NCBI GenBank assembly: GCA_022457155.1
Contig: JAJGOT010000099.1
Coordinates: 1,046,001-1,110,000 of the forward strand
Length of the DNA stretch: 64,000 bases
Source of the DNA: Cladopsammia gracilis
Lineage: Eukaryota; Cnidaria; Anthozoa; Scleractinia; Dendrophylliidae
Direction: 5' to 3'
Positions within the stretch are counted from its first letter, which is position 1; every line of letters starts with the position of its first letter. The position numbers were made by a program, and so were the translations under genes. This document shows positions 11,296-21,170 of the stretch, piece after piece. Below the pieces are notes generated by a model. The model was not told the origin of the DNA and ran no database searches. It worked only from the letters and a program-made list of their open reading frames with translations.

Positions 11296-11605
11296 CTTGC
11301 CTTCCCATGCCCATATAGGTTGACGATGGTTCTTGTACGAAACATGCGTGACAAGTTTCTCTTGCCATAGAGTTTAAATCGCATTTCTTTGTGTCCCACC
11401 AGAAATTGAAACTCATACATCGATCATCGTCTAAACACAAATGGACGCAGTCAGGATAAATTTGCATCATTTTGAAGCTGTATGTTGTGTTTAGAAGAGC
11501 GAATCCCCGTTGAGACCTTTCCCCACGACACATGCCGTCTACAGTTGAAAATATTAATGTCAACTGTATGTAGTGAATTATCCACGTTATACGAACTTTG
11601 TCCAT
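11296..11605 (-). CDS. Gene B, exon 1: signal peptide and PAN/Apple domain
   Basis: ATG at 11605-11603. There are 103 codons plus one base, donor GGCAAG|GTAATA (GT at 11295-11294), phase 1. Residues 1 to about 22 are a signal peptide (VRITWIIHYIQLTLIFST). The PAN core has Cys53, Cys57, Cys63 then MSFNFWW, and Cys75 then DLN. Two extra cysteines (85 and 88) are absent from gene A. The same 310-nt length, phase and CRGERSQRGFALLNTTYS block show that A and B are direct paralogues from a tandem duplication. Predicted secreted, extracellular binding protein. Its partner is unknown. Confidence 0.84.
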
Positions 11606-12411
11606 CGTTTTAGTTTTGATCGGTTTACTTCGAACTGACAGAACACGGTGCCTTTAATTGCAACCAAGCTTTCTTACAATTTTTTCTTTGACAATATTTG
11701 GCAGCGGATATGAAACTCTTGGCGTGTTTGCGTTCTGTTGCCAATCCAGACGGACTGTTACGAGGGACTATTGTGTGTTTTGACAAAAGATTAATTAAAT
11801 ATTTTCTTAAATGGATCATCTATTCTGAATGGATTTGAAATTGGTTTTCCCTGTCACTGTACTCAGTTTAGCCTATTAAATAAATAGACTTAAGCTATAT
11901 ATGAACAGTTTGATGTCTCATATTATTACTAATATGCATTTATAAAATGAAGTTCGCGCCGGTTCTTATTCTCGTCTGATCCTTGGTTAGCTCTATTTAC
12001 TTGTTACATGTTAACCTTTTTTGCACTATTTTCGTGCCGAAACTCGTTAGTACCGCTATAATTTTGTAAAAAGAATGGGCTACATTTGCAGACAGTGACT
12101 CAATGAACATTTGAACGTTTGATTGAGCTATTGGATGAAGTTGAAGTTAACAGTCATGTGATAATTGTCAAAGCTGGCCACCAATGTTTAATTTGGTACT
12201 ATAACGCAGACCCGAAATAATGTATTACTGTGAAAACATAGTTTAGTCCCCAGACACACATTTATTTCCGGGTTTTGAGACACAGGCTGATACCTCGCTT
12301 TGGTTCCGGTTGTGTAGGCATTGCGCGCGACTTTTTAACCCCCCGTTCTCGATTAATTCTGACTTTCGCTTCTTCACTGAAGGTCGCACGTGCGCGCGTG
12401 CAAGAGACAAT
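11606..12411. other. Upstream region of gene B
   Basis: Presumed promoter and intergenic DNA. No confident core promoter element or coding exon was recognised. Confidence 0.3.
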
Positions 12412-12578
12412 AATATACAGCTATTTCAATAAAGGTTGTCGGATGAAAGCTTAAAGCCAAGACCGCAAGGTAGTATGGATTAGGGTTAAAAGCCATTAAA
12501 TAAAAATCCCATACTACCTTGCTGTCTTGGCTTTTCGCCTTTTTCATCCGACAACGTTAATTGAAATAGCTGTATATA
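12412..12578. mobile_element. Fold-back MITE, 167 bp
   Basis: The left arm (ATATACAGCTATTTCAATA, then GTTGTCGGATGAAAG, then AAGCCAAGAC...AAGGTAGTATGG) pairs with its complement ending GCTATTTC...GCTGTATAT. A short spacer holds TTAGGGTTAAAAGCC. Confidence 0.75.
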
Positions 12579-12718
12579 GTTATAACGTATATAGTTAGCC
12601 TTTATATAGTTAGCCTTAGCCTAACAGCGTCGCCCTTTCAAAGGTAATAGGTCCATGATAACCGTCACGAATATAGCGCCTCCTACACTCTATCATGACC
12701 ATATTGTAGTATATTTAA

Positions 12719-14847
12719 CGTACTCGTAGTACCTGTAGTACTTGTAGTACCTGTAGTACCTGTAGTACCTGTAGTACCTGTAGTACCTGTAGTACCTGTA
12801 GTACTTGTAGTACTCGTAGTACCTGTAGTACCTGTAGTACCTGTAGTACCTGTAGTACCTGTAGTACTCGTAGTACCTGTAGTACCCGTAGTACCTGTAG
12901 TACCTATAGTACCTGTAGTACCTGTAGTACGTGTAGTACCTGTAGTACTCGTAGTATCTGTAGTACCTGTAGTACTCGTAGTACTTGCAGTACCTGTAGT
13001 ACCTGTATTACCTGTAGTATTCGTAGTACCTGTAGTACTTGTAGTACCTGTAGTACTTGTAGTGCCTGTAGTACCTGTAGTACCTGTAGTACTCGTAGTA
13101 CCTGTAGTACTTGTAGTACCTGTAGTACTTGTAGTGCCTGTAGTACCTGTAGAACTCGTAGTACCTATAGTACTCGTAGTACCTGTAGTACCTGTAGTAC
13201 CTGTAGTACCTGTAGTACCTGTAGTACCTGTAGTACTCGTAGTTCCTGTAGTACCTGTAGTACCTGTAGTACCTGTAGTACTCGTAGTACCTGTAGTACC
13301 TGTAGTACCTGTAGTACGTGTAGTACGTGTAGTACCTGTAGTACTCGTAGTACCTGTAGTACCAGTAGTACCTGTAGTACCTGTAGTACCTGTAGTACTC
13401 GTAGTACCTGTAGTACCTGTAGTACCTGTAGTACCTGTAGTACCTGTAGTACCTGTAGTACCTGTAGTACCTCTAGTACTCGTAGTTCCTGTAGTACCTG
13501 TAGTACCTGTAGTACCTGTAGTACTCGTAGTACCTGTGGTACCTGTAGTACGTGTAGTACGTGTAGTACCTGTAGTACCGTAGTACCTGTAGTATTCGTA
13601 GTACCTGTAGTACTCGTAGTACCTGTAGTACTCGTAGTACCTGTAGTACCTGTAGTACTGTAGTACCTGTAGTACTGTAGTACTGTAGTACTGTAGTACT
13701 GTAGTACTGTAGTACTCGTAGTACCTGTAGTACTTGTAGTACCTGTAGTACCTGTAGTACCGGTAGCACCTGTAGTACTGGTAGTACTCGTAGTACCTGT
13801 AGTACTGTAGTACCTGTAGTACTGTAGTACCTGTAGTACCTGTAGTACCTGTAGTACCTGTAGTACTCGTAGTTCCTGTAGTACCTGTAGTACCTGTAGT
13901 TCCTGTAGTACCTGTAGTACGTGTATTACCTGTAGTATTCGTAGTACCTGTAGTACTTGTATTACCTGTAGTACTTGTAGTGCCTGTAGTACCTGTAGTA
14001 CTCGTAGTACCTATAGTACTCGTAGTACCTGTAGTACCTGTAGTACCTGTAGTACTCGTAGTACCTGTAGTTCCTGTAGTACCTGTAGTACCTGTAGTAC
14101 TCGTAGTACCTGTAGTACTTGTAGTACCTGTAGTACTTGTAGTGCCTGTAGTACCTGTAGAACTCGTAGTACCTATAGTACTCGTAGTACCTGTAGTACC
14201 TGTAGTACCTGTAGTACTCGTAGTTCCTGTAGTACCTGTAGTACCTGTAGTACCTGTAGTACCGGTAGTACCTGTAGTACCTGTAGTACCTGTAGTTCCT
14301 TTAGTACCTGTAGTACGTGTAGTACCTGTAGTACCTGTATTACTCGTAGTACCTGTAGTACTCGTAGTACCTGTAGTACTTGTAGTACCTGTAGTACGTG
14401 TAGTGTCTGTAGTACCTGTAGTACTCGTAGTACCTGTAGTACTTGTAGTACTTGAAGTACCTGTAGTACTTGTAGTACTTGTAGTACCTGTAGTACCAGT
14501 AGTACCTGTAGTACCTGTAGTACCTGTAGTACTCGTAGTACCTGCATGTAGTACCTGTAGTACCTGTAGTACCTGTAGTACTCGTAGTACCTGTAGTACC
14601 TGTAGTACCTGTAGTACCTGTAGTACCTGTAGTACTCGTAGTACCTGTAGTACCTGTAGTACCTGTAGTACCTGTAGTACTCGTAGTACCTGTAGTACCT
14701 GTAGTACCTGTAGTACCTGTAGTACTCGTAGTACCTGTAGTACCTGTAGTACCTGTAGTACCTGTAGTACGTGTAGTACCTGTAGTACCTGTAATACTCG
14801 TAGTACCTGTAGTACCTGTAGTACCTGTAGTACCTGTAGTACCATTA
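12719..14847. repeat. 9-bp satellite array (TAGTACCTG)n
   Basis: About 2.1 kb of the 9-bp unit TAGTACCTG with variants TAGTACTCG, TAGTACTTG and an 8-bp form TAGTACTG (13660-13720). TCG-type units recur every four to six units. A longer block is duplicated about 1 kb apart (about 13132-13200 and 14142-14212). Because 9 is divisible by 3, all frames can stay open, giving false 100-720 codon frames on both strands. Confidence 0.97.
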
Positions 14848-14848
14848 G

Positions 14849-15112
14849 TACATTAGAAATGCTAAGACAATGGACGTTTTTAAGTCCTTAGTGAAAACTC
14901 ATCTTTTTAGGAAAGCGTATGCTTGTTATTTTTAGAATTTTATATTTTGACTCTGTGTAATTTTTAGCCTATATATTAGATATGGTTTGGATAGTTTTAT
15001 TATATTAGATTTATTATTTTTACTATTATTTTAATGTAATTTGTAAGGCGCATTTGAATATATTCATATAGATATTTGCGCCGAATAAGTAATAAATTAT
15101 TATTATTATTAT
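14849..15112 (+). mobile_element. LINE 3' end, strongly 5'-truncated
   Basis: After the satellite, the frame [20 protein letters not shown] (from 14857) reads like the C-terminal tail of CR1/L2-type ORF2. A 3' UTR with GCGC...GCGCCGAATAAGTAATAAA and an (ATT)n tail up to about 15110 follow. It sits inside the satellite, which resumes at 15113. Confidence 0.65.
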
Positions 15113-15160
15113 TACTCGTAGTACCTGTAGTACCTGTAGTACTGTAGTACTGTAGTACTC
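15113..15160. repeat. Short satellite segment between two LINE insertions
   Basis: TAGTACCTG and TAGTACTG units separate the (ATT)n tail on the left from the 5' truncation point of the next LINE. Confidence 0.85.
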
Positions 15161-18100
15161 TGGAGGAATATGTCTTTTATATAAAAATAAATTTCATGAT
15201 TGGCTACAAATTGTTAAAACATCTCCAAATTTCTTGTGGTTTAAAATTGACAAAAAATATATCAAAACAAAAAGAGACATTTACACTTGTGGAGTTTACA
15301 TACCTCCAACGAACTCAAAATACTTTGATGAAGAAATATTTGAACAATTAGAACAAGACATATTGTTTTTTTCTTGCCAAGGATCGGTAACCCTTATGGG
15401 GGACTTTAATTCGAGAACTGGAAAATATTCAGATTCTGTTTCTCAAGAGGGAAACAAGATCATAACGAACGATCAATCAGCAGAATCTTCTAATTACACT
15501 CAGAGAAATAGTTATGATAATGAATTAAATAATCATGGCAAAAGACTACTTGAAATTTGCAAAAGTTGTGACCTTAGAATACTAAATGGCAGAGTAAACG
15601 GGGACTCTCTCGGAAGGCCTACTTTTCACGGTAGAAATGGCGTAAGCGTAATCGATTATACAATATGCGATCAAGACATATTTTTAAATATTGAAAATTT
15701 TATAGTGAAACAGCCATCACCTTTATCTGATCATAGTCCAATAGTGACATGGTTATATATTAACCATCAATCAAATACTTTTGAATTACAAGCATCAAAC
15801 GAAACTAACTCTCAGTCTCTTACAAGATTACCGGCACAGTTTTCCTGGGAAAATGATTCTGGTCTTAAATTTAAAAACACCTTACGCTCAGAACAGATTC
15901 AACAGATAATTAACGATTATATAAACGAAGAGATCCAAAATGAAGATGTCAACTATTCCTTGGATAAAGTGGAAAACATTCTGATCACAACATCAATAGC
16001 GTGTTTAAAAGTTAGAAGAATAAAGAAACGAAAACGTGTCAAACCAACATCAAACAAAAAGTGGTTTGATAAAGAATGCAGATTTAAAAGACATGAACTC
16101 AGAAAATTATCAAATCAAAAACATAGAGATCCTCTAAATATCAGTTTACGTGAGAGATATCATGACGTCTTAAAAGAATACAAAAACCTGCTTGATAATA
16201 AACGAAAAGATTACCATGCAAAAAAGATTTCACAATTAGAGGAAGCAACAAATAATCCTGACAAATCTAACTTTTGGAATTGCTTAAAATCAACGGATGA
16301 TACCATGAAAGAGAAAGAAAACCCAACAATCTCAGAAGAGAGCTGGCTTAACCACTTCCAATCTCTCCACTCAAATAAACCTATTAATCCAATTCAACAT
16401 GAAATCATAAATGAACTCCGACTTTTGGAACAAGAAAAAGAACAATGTAACTTTCTAGACTATTTGATCACTGAACATGAAATACGCGCTGCCGTGAAAA
16501 AATTAAAAAATAACAAATCAGCGTTCTCTGACAGAATAAGAAACGAAATGATTAAAGCTAGTATTGGAAGTATGATGCCTGTATATATCAAACTTTTTAA
16601 TACAATTCTAAATTCAGGTATAATGCCTAAAAACTGGTGTAATGGCCTTTTAACACCAATATATAAATCAGGTGACAAAAGTGATCCAACCAATTACAGA
16701 GGAATTTGCGTTTCAAGTTGTTTGGGAAAACTTTTCTGCGCTATCTTGAATCAAAGACTTCTTGAACATGTTACAACTCAAAACATATTGCACCCATCTC
16801 AAATTGGTTTTCTACCAAAAAATCGCACCGCAGACCATGTCCTAACACTAAGAACATTAATAGATAAATATGTTCACTATCACGGAGAAAAAGTTTATGC
16901 TTGTTTTGTCGATTTCAAGAAAGCGTTCGACTCAGTTTGGCATGAAGGTCTCTTATATAAATTACTTAAAATCAATGTAGGAGGACATTTCTACGATCTC
17001 ATTAAAAGCTTATACTCAAATTCTAACTGCTCTCTGAAAATTGATCATAGTAAAACGCGACCCTTTCAATACTCGAGAGGTGTACGACAAGGGTGCATTT
17101 TAAGTCCGTTACTTTTTAACCTATATCTAAACAATTTACCTTATTCGTTTGAAAACACTTTATCTGATCCATTCATTTTACCGAATGGTACAAAAATCAA
17201 TTCTCTCTTATATGCTGATGATTTAATTATTTTGTCGAGATCCAAAACAGGATTGCAAAATTGTTTGCAGGTATTGTCTTCATATTGCAATTCTTGGATG
17301 TTAAGCATTAATTTAAAGAAAACAAAGGCTATGATATTCCAAAAACGCGCAAGAAAATCCAATAATTGTACCTTTTATCTAAATAATGAAACTATTGAAA
17401 CTGCTCAGAATTATACCTATTTAGGAACCCGAATATCATCAACAGGAAATTTCACATTGGCAACTGATCACTTGAAAGAAAAGGCCATGCATGCTCTTTA
17501 CAGTATTAGAAGACACACAGATTTTAGTAGATTAAAACCAAATCTTGCATCAAACATCTTTGACACAATGATTTCTCCAATCCTCACTTATAATAGTGAA
17601 GCTTGGGGCTTATATACCAAACAAGACTTTAAGACTTGGGATAGATCCTCAATAGAAAAAGTTCAATTACAATTCTGCAAACGCTATTTAGAAATAAATA
17701 ATAAGACCTCGAATTTAGCATGTAGAGCGGAACTAGGTCGATTCCCTCTCATTCTTACCATAAATCAGAAAATTCTTAATTATATTCTATATCTTAAAAG
17801 CAAAAATGACGACTCTATAATGAAACAAATTTTCTTAATATCATTAGATCTCCATTCAATTAAAAAAACTAATTTTTACTCTAATTTATTAAACATGGTT
17901 GAATACTATGATCTACAAAATTTTAATCTTGACACACTGGATGAAAATAAGATCATGCATTATGTCAATCTTATGAAGCAAAAGTATATTTCCTACTGGA
18001 AAAATGCTTTACAGAACTCAAGGAAATTGGAATTTTACAATAGTTTTAAGGATCAATACATAATCTCCCATTATCTAGATCACACAAGGAAATCAAATGA

Positions 18101-18568
18101 AAGGAAAACTCTAGTCAAATTTAGGACAGGTAATCCAAAACTCATGATCGAGCTTGGTCGATATAATCAAATCCCTAGAGAAAATAGATTATGCCCTTTA
18201 TGCGAATCAAATAATATCGAAAACGAAATTCATTTTCTCTTTCAATGCCCAAGATATTCAACTTTAAGAGATAAATACTTTAATCAAATCTACCAACACT
18301 TGCCGAATATTCAAAATACATTCTCAACAGAAAGTATCAAAGAATTGATGAACTCTTCCAATTATTTTGTTAATTTACTTTTAATGAAAATGATATCTGC
18401 ATGCTTTGAATTACGTGATAGCTTAATATTGTCAAATCAAAATGAAGTTTTGTAATTATTTAATATTCTTTTACTGTCTTTTGTTATTGTTAAAAGTATG
18501 CTTTTGCAATACTGTAACTCAATATAGTCATGCAAATAAAGCTATTATTTACGTTACGTTACGTTACG
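15161..18568 (+). mobile_element. 5'-truncated APE-type LINE retrotransposon
   Basis: A 3.4-kb element lying within the TAGTAC satellite, which resumes at 18569. The left junction falls inside the endonuclease frame, typical of incomplete target-primed reverse transcription. The right end has a 3' UTR with AATAAA and a tail of TTACG repeats (about 18549-18568). No target-site duplication could be read because both flanks are satellite. Confidence 0.88.
15162..18455 (+). CDS. LINE ORF2: endonuclease (N-terminus missing) and reverse transcriptase
   Basis: Open from the truncation point to TAA at 18453-18455, about 1,097 codons without a stop. There is no genuine ATG at the start: the frame runs in from missing sequence. 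Residues (counting from 15162) about 1-195 are the AP endonuclease without its N-terminal catalytic part; GDFNSR, then IDYTI and SDHSPIVTWL are visible. About 440-740 is the reverse transcriptase: KNWCNGLLTPIYKSGD, FVDFKKAFDSVWHEGL, RGVRQGCILSPLLFNLYLN, YADDLIILSRS. The C-terminus carries a CPLC...H...C zinc-knuckle-like motif near residue 1005. The frame is intact, so the insertion is young, yet the element cannot mobilise by itself without the endonuclease start. The family is within the Jockey/CR1/L2 group; I do not narrow it further. Confidence 0.85.
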   Translation, partial: GGICLLYKNKFHDWLQIVKTSPNFLWFKIDKKYIKTKRDIYTCGVYIPPTNSKYFDEEIFEQLEQDILFFSCQGSVTLMGDFNSRTGKYSDSVSQEGNKIITNDQSAESSNYTQRNSYDNELNNHGKRLLEICKSCDLRILNGRVNGDSLGRPTFHGRNGVSVIDYTICDQDIFLNIENFIVKQPSPLSDHSPIVTWLYINHQSNTFELQASNETNSQSLTRLPAQFSWENDSGLKFKNTLRSEQIQQIINDYINEEIQNEDVNYSLDKVENILITTSIACLKVRRIKKRKRVKPTSNKKWFDKECRFKRHELRKLSNQKHRDPLNISLRERYHDVLKEYKNLLDNKRKDYHAKKISQLEEATNNPDKSNFWNCLKSTDDTMKEKENPTISEESWLNHFQSLHSNKPINPIQHEIINELRLLEQEKEQCNFLDYLITEHEIRAAVKKLKNNKSAFSDRIRNEMIKASIGSMMPVYIKLFNTILNSGIMPKNWCNGLLTPIYKSGDKSDPTNYRGICVSSCLGKLFCAILNQRLLEHVTTQNILHPSQIGFLPKNRTADHVLTLRTLIDKYVHYHGEKVYACFVDFKKAFDSVWHEGLLYKLLKINVGGHFYDLIKSLYSNSNCSLKIDHSKTRPFQYSRGVRQGCILSPLLFNLYLNNLPYSFENTLSDPFILPNGTKINSLLYADDLIILSRSKTGLQNCLQVLSSYCNSWMLSINLKKTKAMIFQKRARKSNNCTFYLNNETIETAQNYTYLGTRISSTGNFTLATDHLKEKAMHALYSIRRHTDFSRLKPNLASNIFDTMISPILTYNSEAWGLYTKQDFKTWDRSSIEKVQLQFCKRYLEINNKTSNLACRAELGRFPLILTINQKILNYILYLKSKNDDSIMKQIFLISLDLHSIKKTNFYSNLLNMVEYYDLQNFNLDTLDENKIMHYVNLMKQKYISYWKNALQNSRKLEFYNSFKDQYIISHYLDHTRKSNERKTLVKFRTGNPKLMIELGRYNQIPRENRLCPLCESNNIENEIHFLFQCPRYSTLRDKYFNQIYQHLPNIQNTFSTESIKELMNSSNYFVNLLLMKMISACFELRDSLILSNQNEVL

Positions 18569-18810
18569 TAGTACTGTAGTACTGTAGTACTGTAGTACTG
18601 TAGTACTGTAGTACTGTAGTACTGTAGTACTGTAGTACTGTAGTACTCGTAGTACCTGTAGTACTTGTAGTACCTGTAGTACCTGTAGTACCGGTAGCAC
18701 CTGTAGTACCTGTAGTACCGGTAGTACTCGTAGTACCTGTAGTACTGTAGTACCTGTAGTACTGTAGTACTGTAGTACTCGTAGTGCCTGTAGTACTCGT
18801 AGTACCTGTG
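18569..18810. repeat. Satellite block right of the LINE, mainly 8-bp units
   Basis: Starts with about nine 8-bp units (TAGTACTG), then the 9-bp forms. It continues the array at 12719-14847 that the two LINEs interrupted. Confidence 0.93.
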
Positions 18811-18897
18811 GATTAGGATGGAGCTTTTAGCGTGGATTATGATGGTTCTTTCGTCGGCGGTGATGTTATCGTAGTTAGAGGCGAAGTCGAGTGCTTT

Positions 18898-19366
18898 CGC
18901 CGACGAAAGAAACATCATAATCCACGCTAAAAGCTCCATCCTAATCCACAAGAACCAACCCTGGCAAAAGAATGGCAACACGGCATTCGACGTCACCATG
19001 GGAAGCTTCGACGGCGCCGAAACATGCGAACTCGTGGGAAACTTCCACCTATCTCAACTCCACCAAAACGACATCAAAACAAAATACCGAAACCACACCG
19101 CATCATTCCGCCACTCTAAACACAGAAACTCAACTGAACTAAACAAGTACATCTGGACTCTCAAAGACAACAACATCGAACACTATATTTCATGGCGCAT
19201 CCTGTCTTCGCATTCACCGTACAACAGCTCAAGCAAAAGATGCAACCTTTGCCTAAAGGAAAAATTTCTAATCATTTGCCGACCGAAACTTTCTACACTT
19301 AACAAACATAATGAACTCGTGTCTTCTTGCCGCCATAGAAACAAAGCCCTTCTACGCAACAGCTGA
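18898..19366 (+). pseudogene. Penelope-like RT/GIY-YIG fragment, internally deleted
   Basis: The forward frame gives ILIHKNQPWQKNGNTAFDVT, then MGSFDGAETCELVG (part of the Penelope reverse transcriptase), then directly TELNKYIWTLKDNNIEHYIS, WRILSSHSPYNSSSKRCNLC and LKEKFLIICRPKLSTLNKHN (the end of the GIY-YIG domain), and ELVSSCRHRNKALL. In complete elements further RT motifs and the GIY-YIG start lie between CELVG and the KYIW block (family knowledge). Here they are missing, so an internal deletion is inferred. It ends at TGA 19364-19366. Non-functional fragment. Confidence 0.75.
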
Positions 19367-19454
19367 ACTGTTAAACTTCGCGCCGCATAAATTTATTGTT
19401 TTTATGTAAATTATTTTGTATATAAGAAGCGATGGTAAAGAATATTCTTATTAA

Positions 19455-19497
19455 ATCCCCTGATGAGTGGGCAACCACGAAACAGGCTTGTCGGGAT
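19455..19497 (+). ncRNA. Hammerhead ribozyme of the Penelope-like element
   Basis: All hammerhead parts are readable. Stem I is ATCCC (19455-19459) with GGGAT (19493-19497). The core is CTGATGA (19460-19466). Stem II is GTGG/CCAC, closed by a GCAA tetraloop (19467-19478). Next is GAAA (19479-19482). Stem III is ACA (19482-19484) with TGT (19489-19491) and loop GGCT. The cleavable C is 19492. Hammerhead motifs in Penelope-like elements are established. Short stem III and open stem I match that type. Cleavage is predicted after 19492; activity was not tested. Confidence 0.85.
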
Positions 19498-19510
19498 GAA
19501 AGCGTACTTT

Positions 19511-19604
19511 ATTTGTCTCTTTCCTCCACAAACATATATGGTAATTATATATATAATTATATTATATAAGTCACAACGTTTTGCAGTTGGTACTAGTAGT
19601 CCTA
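19511..19604. other. Flank of the Penelope-like remnant
   Basis: AT-rich segment including an imperfect TATATA/ATTATA stretch. No separate feature supported. Confidence 0.3.
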
Positions 19605-19844
19605 TAAATATAAAAGTTACAAAGGTTGTCATGGTAGCTAATGTTTGTCACACTAAGTCTTTTATGGGTCACGCCTAACATGCGATATCAAACGTGCTCG
19701 AAAAGTCCTGCGAGCGAATTTTGGCACGCGCGTGATCAGACCCAAGCGTAATGTTTAAGCAACACATAAAATTAAAATTAAATCGCCGCATAATTAAAGT
19801 TGATGAAACACTTATTGGTGTTGTTTTCTGTCTTTATCGTGGTT

Positions 19845-20522
19845 TTTTTACACGTACGCTTGGCAATTATGACACCTAATGTGGCCATGTTCCAAAATAC
19901 TTTTTCAGTTTTTATCCGTTTGATCTCAAAGTTGGAAGGATGGTAGAACTTTGAATTCCAGATGTTCGTATGGTTTTGGTTTTTCGATTTTAACGGTTTT
20001 TCGCGGGAAAGTGACGTCACGAATATTAGGCCAAAATTCAAATTTTACATTTTAATACATTTAATGGCTGCTGCTGAAAGAGCAAGCTCAAACAAGTTCA
20101 AAACCGAAGAGACAACTAAAAAATCTTGATACAGTCAAGAGATATAATTGTTTGAATTTCAAAATTCCCGCCATTTTGTTACTTAAAATAGCACAAATGC
20201 AAATTTCAACTAATTATATCTCTTGACTGAATCAAGATATTTTGGTCATCTCTTCGGTTTTGGACTTGTGCGAGCTTGCTGTTTCAGCAGCAGCCATTGA
20301 ATATATCAAAATGTGAAATTTAAATTTTGGCCCAATCTTGGTGACGTCACTTTCCCGCCAAAAATACCGATAACTAAAAAAAAAAACCAACAAAACATAG
20401 ACCATGAGAATATCTGTTATTGTGGAAAATTTGAGGCCAACAGGATAAAAACTCACGAAGATAATTTGTAACAAAAAAACATGGCCCAATTTCGATCAAA
20501 AATTTCCTAGCGTGTAAAATTA
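19845..20522. mobile_element. Fold-back element, arms of about 320 bp
   Basis: The two halves are inverted copies meeting near 20187. Matching blocks include GGGAAAGTGACGTCAC (left) and its complement GTGACGTCACTTTCCC (right), ATGGCTGCTGCTGAAA and its complement, and TCAAGAGATATAATT with its complement. Divergence is moderate, so it is not a fresh insertion. No coding capacity. Confidence 0.78.
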
Positions 20523-21170
20523 TGCTATTTGAGCATTTTTTAGTCCATCTACCTTACCCTGTATTATGTAACTGAATTAGGAAGGTAAGTTCCTCAGCCT
20601 TCGACTTTCGTGGCGTGTCGCAAAAATGGTTCATTTTGTGCGTAAAAACAGGTGTTGCCCTCATTCTGCCTCGTCGTCCTTACAGTAGAATAACGTGGCT
20701 TTGCGTTTTTTCGAACAAACTGAACATACCTTGTTATTATGAAGAATGAGTCAGATCACAAAATCGTTTAGCATATCAAAATAGCCTCCTTTAATGCGTG
20801 AACATCAAGGACAAAAGGCTCAAGTTGAACTCCAAAAGGGAAGAGCGCGTTCAGTTTTGTCCCTGTCATTTTTGTTCCACCATCCATCCGTTTAATGTTT
20901 AATATTTTCAAAATTTCAAATTAACTGCTTTCTTGGATCATGGTTGAAGGCTGAGTTATTAATAATAGTTACGAGAGTTTTTACGTGTCGCGGCTGCTGC
21001 CAGGAAAAGTCTTCTACGTGAAACTATTGAATGGCTGAAATTCCACGGAAACAACCATGCATATTACTAACCAAAGAGTAAGTAGCATTTATCTTGATAT
21101 CGATGAAATCATCAAGTCTGCAATCTTTTTGTTTCACAAAGGTGAATTATTGGTTTTGTTCGTTGGTTAA

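Larger units (their letters stand above)
18811..19510 (+). mobile_element. Penelope-like element, rearranged 3' remnant
   Basis: Contains the C-terminal coding part of a Penelope-like retroelement, then a 3' region with a hammerhead ribozyme. Its 5' end is inverted: 18811-18892 read on the minus strand encodes LDFASNYDNITADERTIIIH, and the same stretch reappears forward from 18898 (ADERNIIIHAKSSILIHK). The two copies form a hairpin. The satellite abuts the inverted end. Confidence 0.75.

Noticed and set aside
12683..14845. A 720-codon minus-strand open frame (VLQ, GTT and YYR repeats), and 173- and 303-codon plus-strand frames
   Set aside because: They are produced by the 9-bp satellite: a stop-free unit of length 3n is open in several frames. 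There is no start context, domain or splice evidence.
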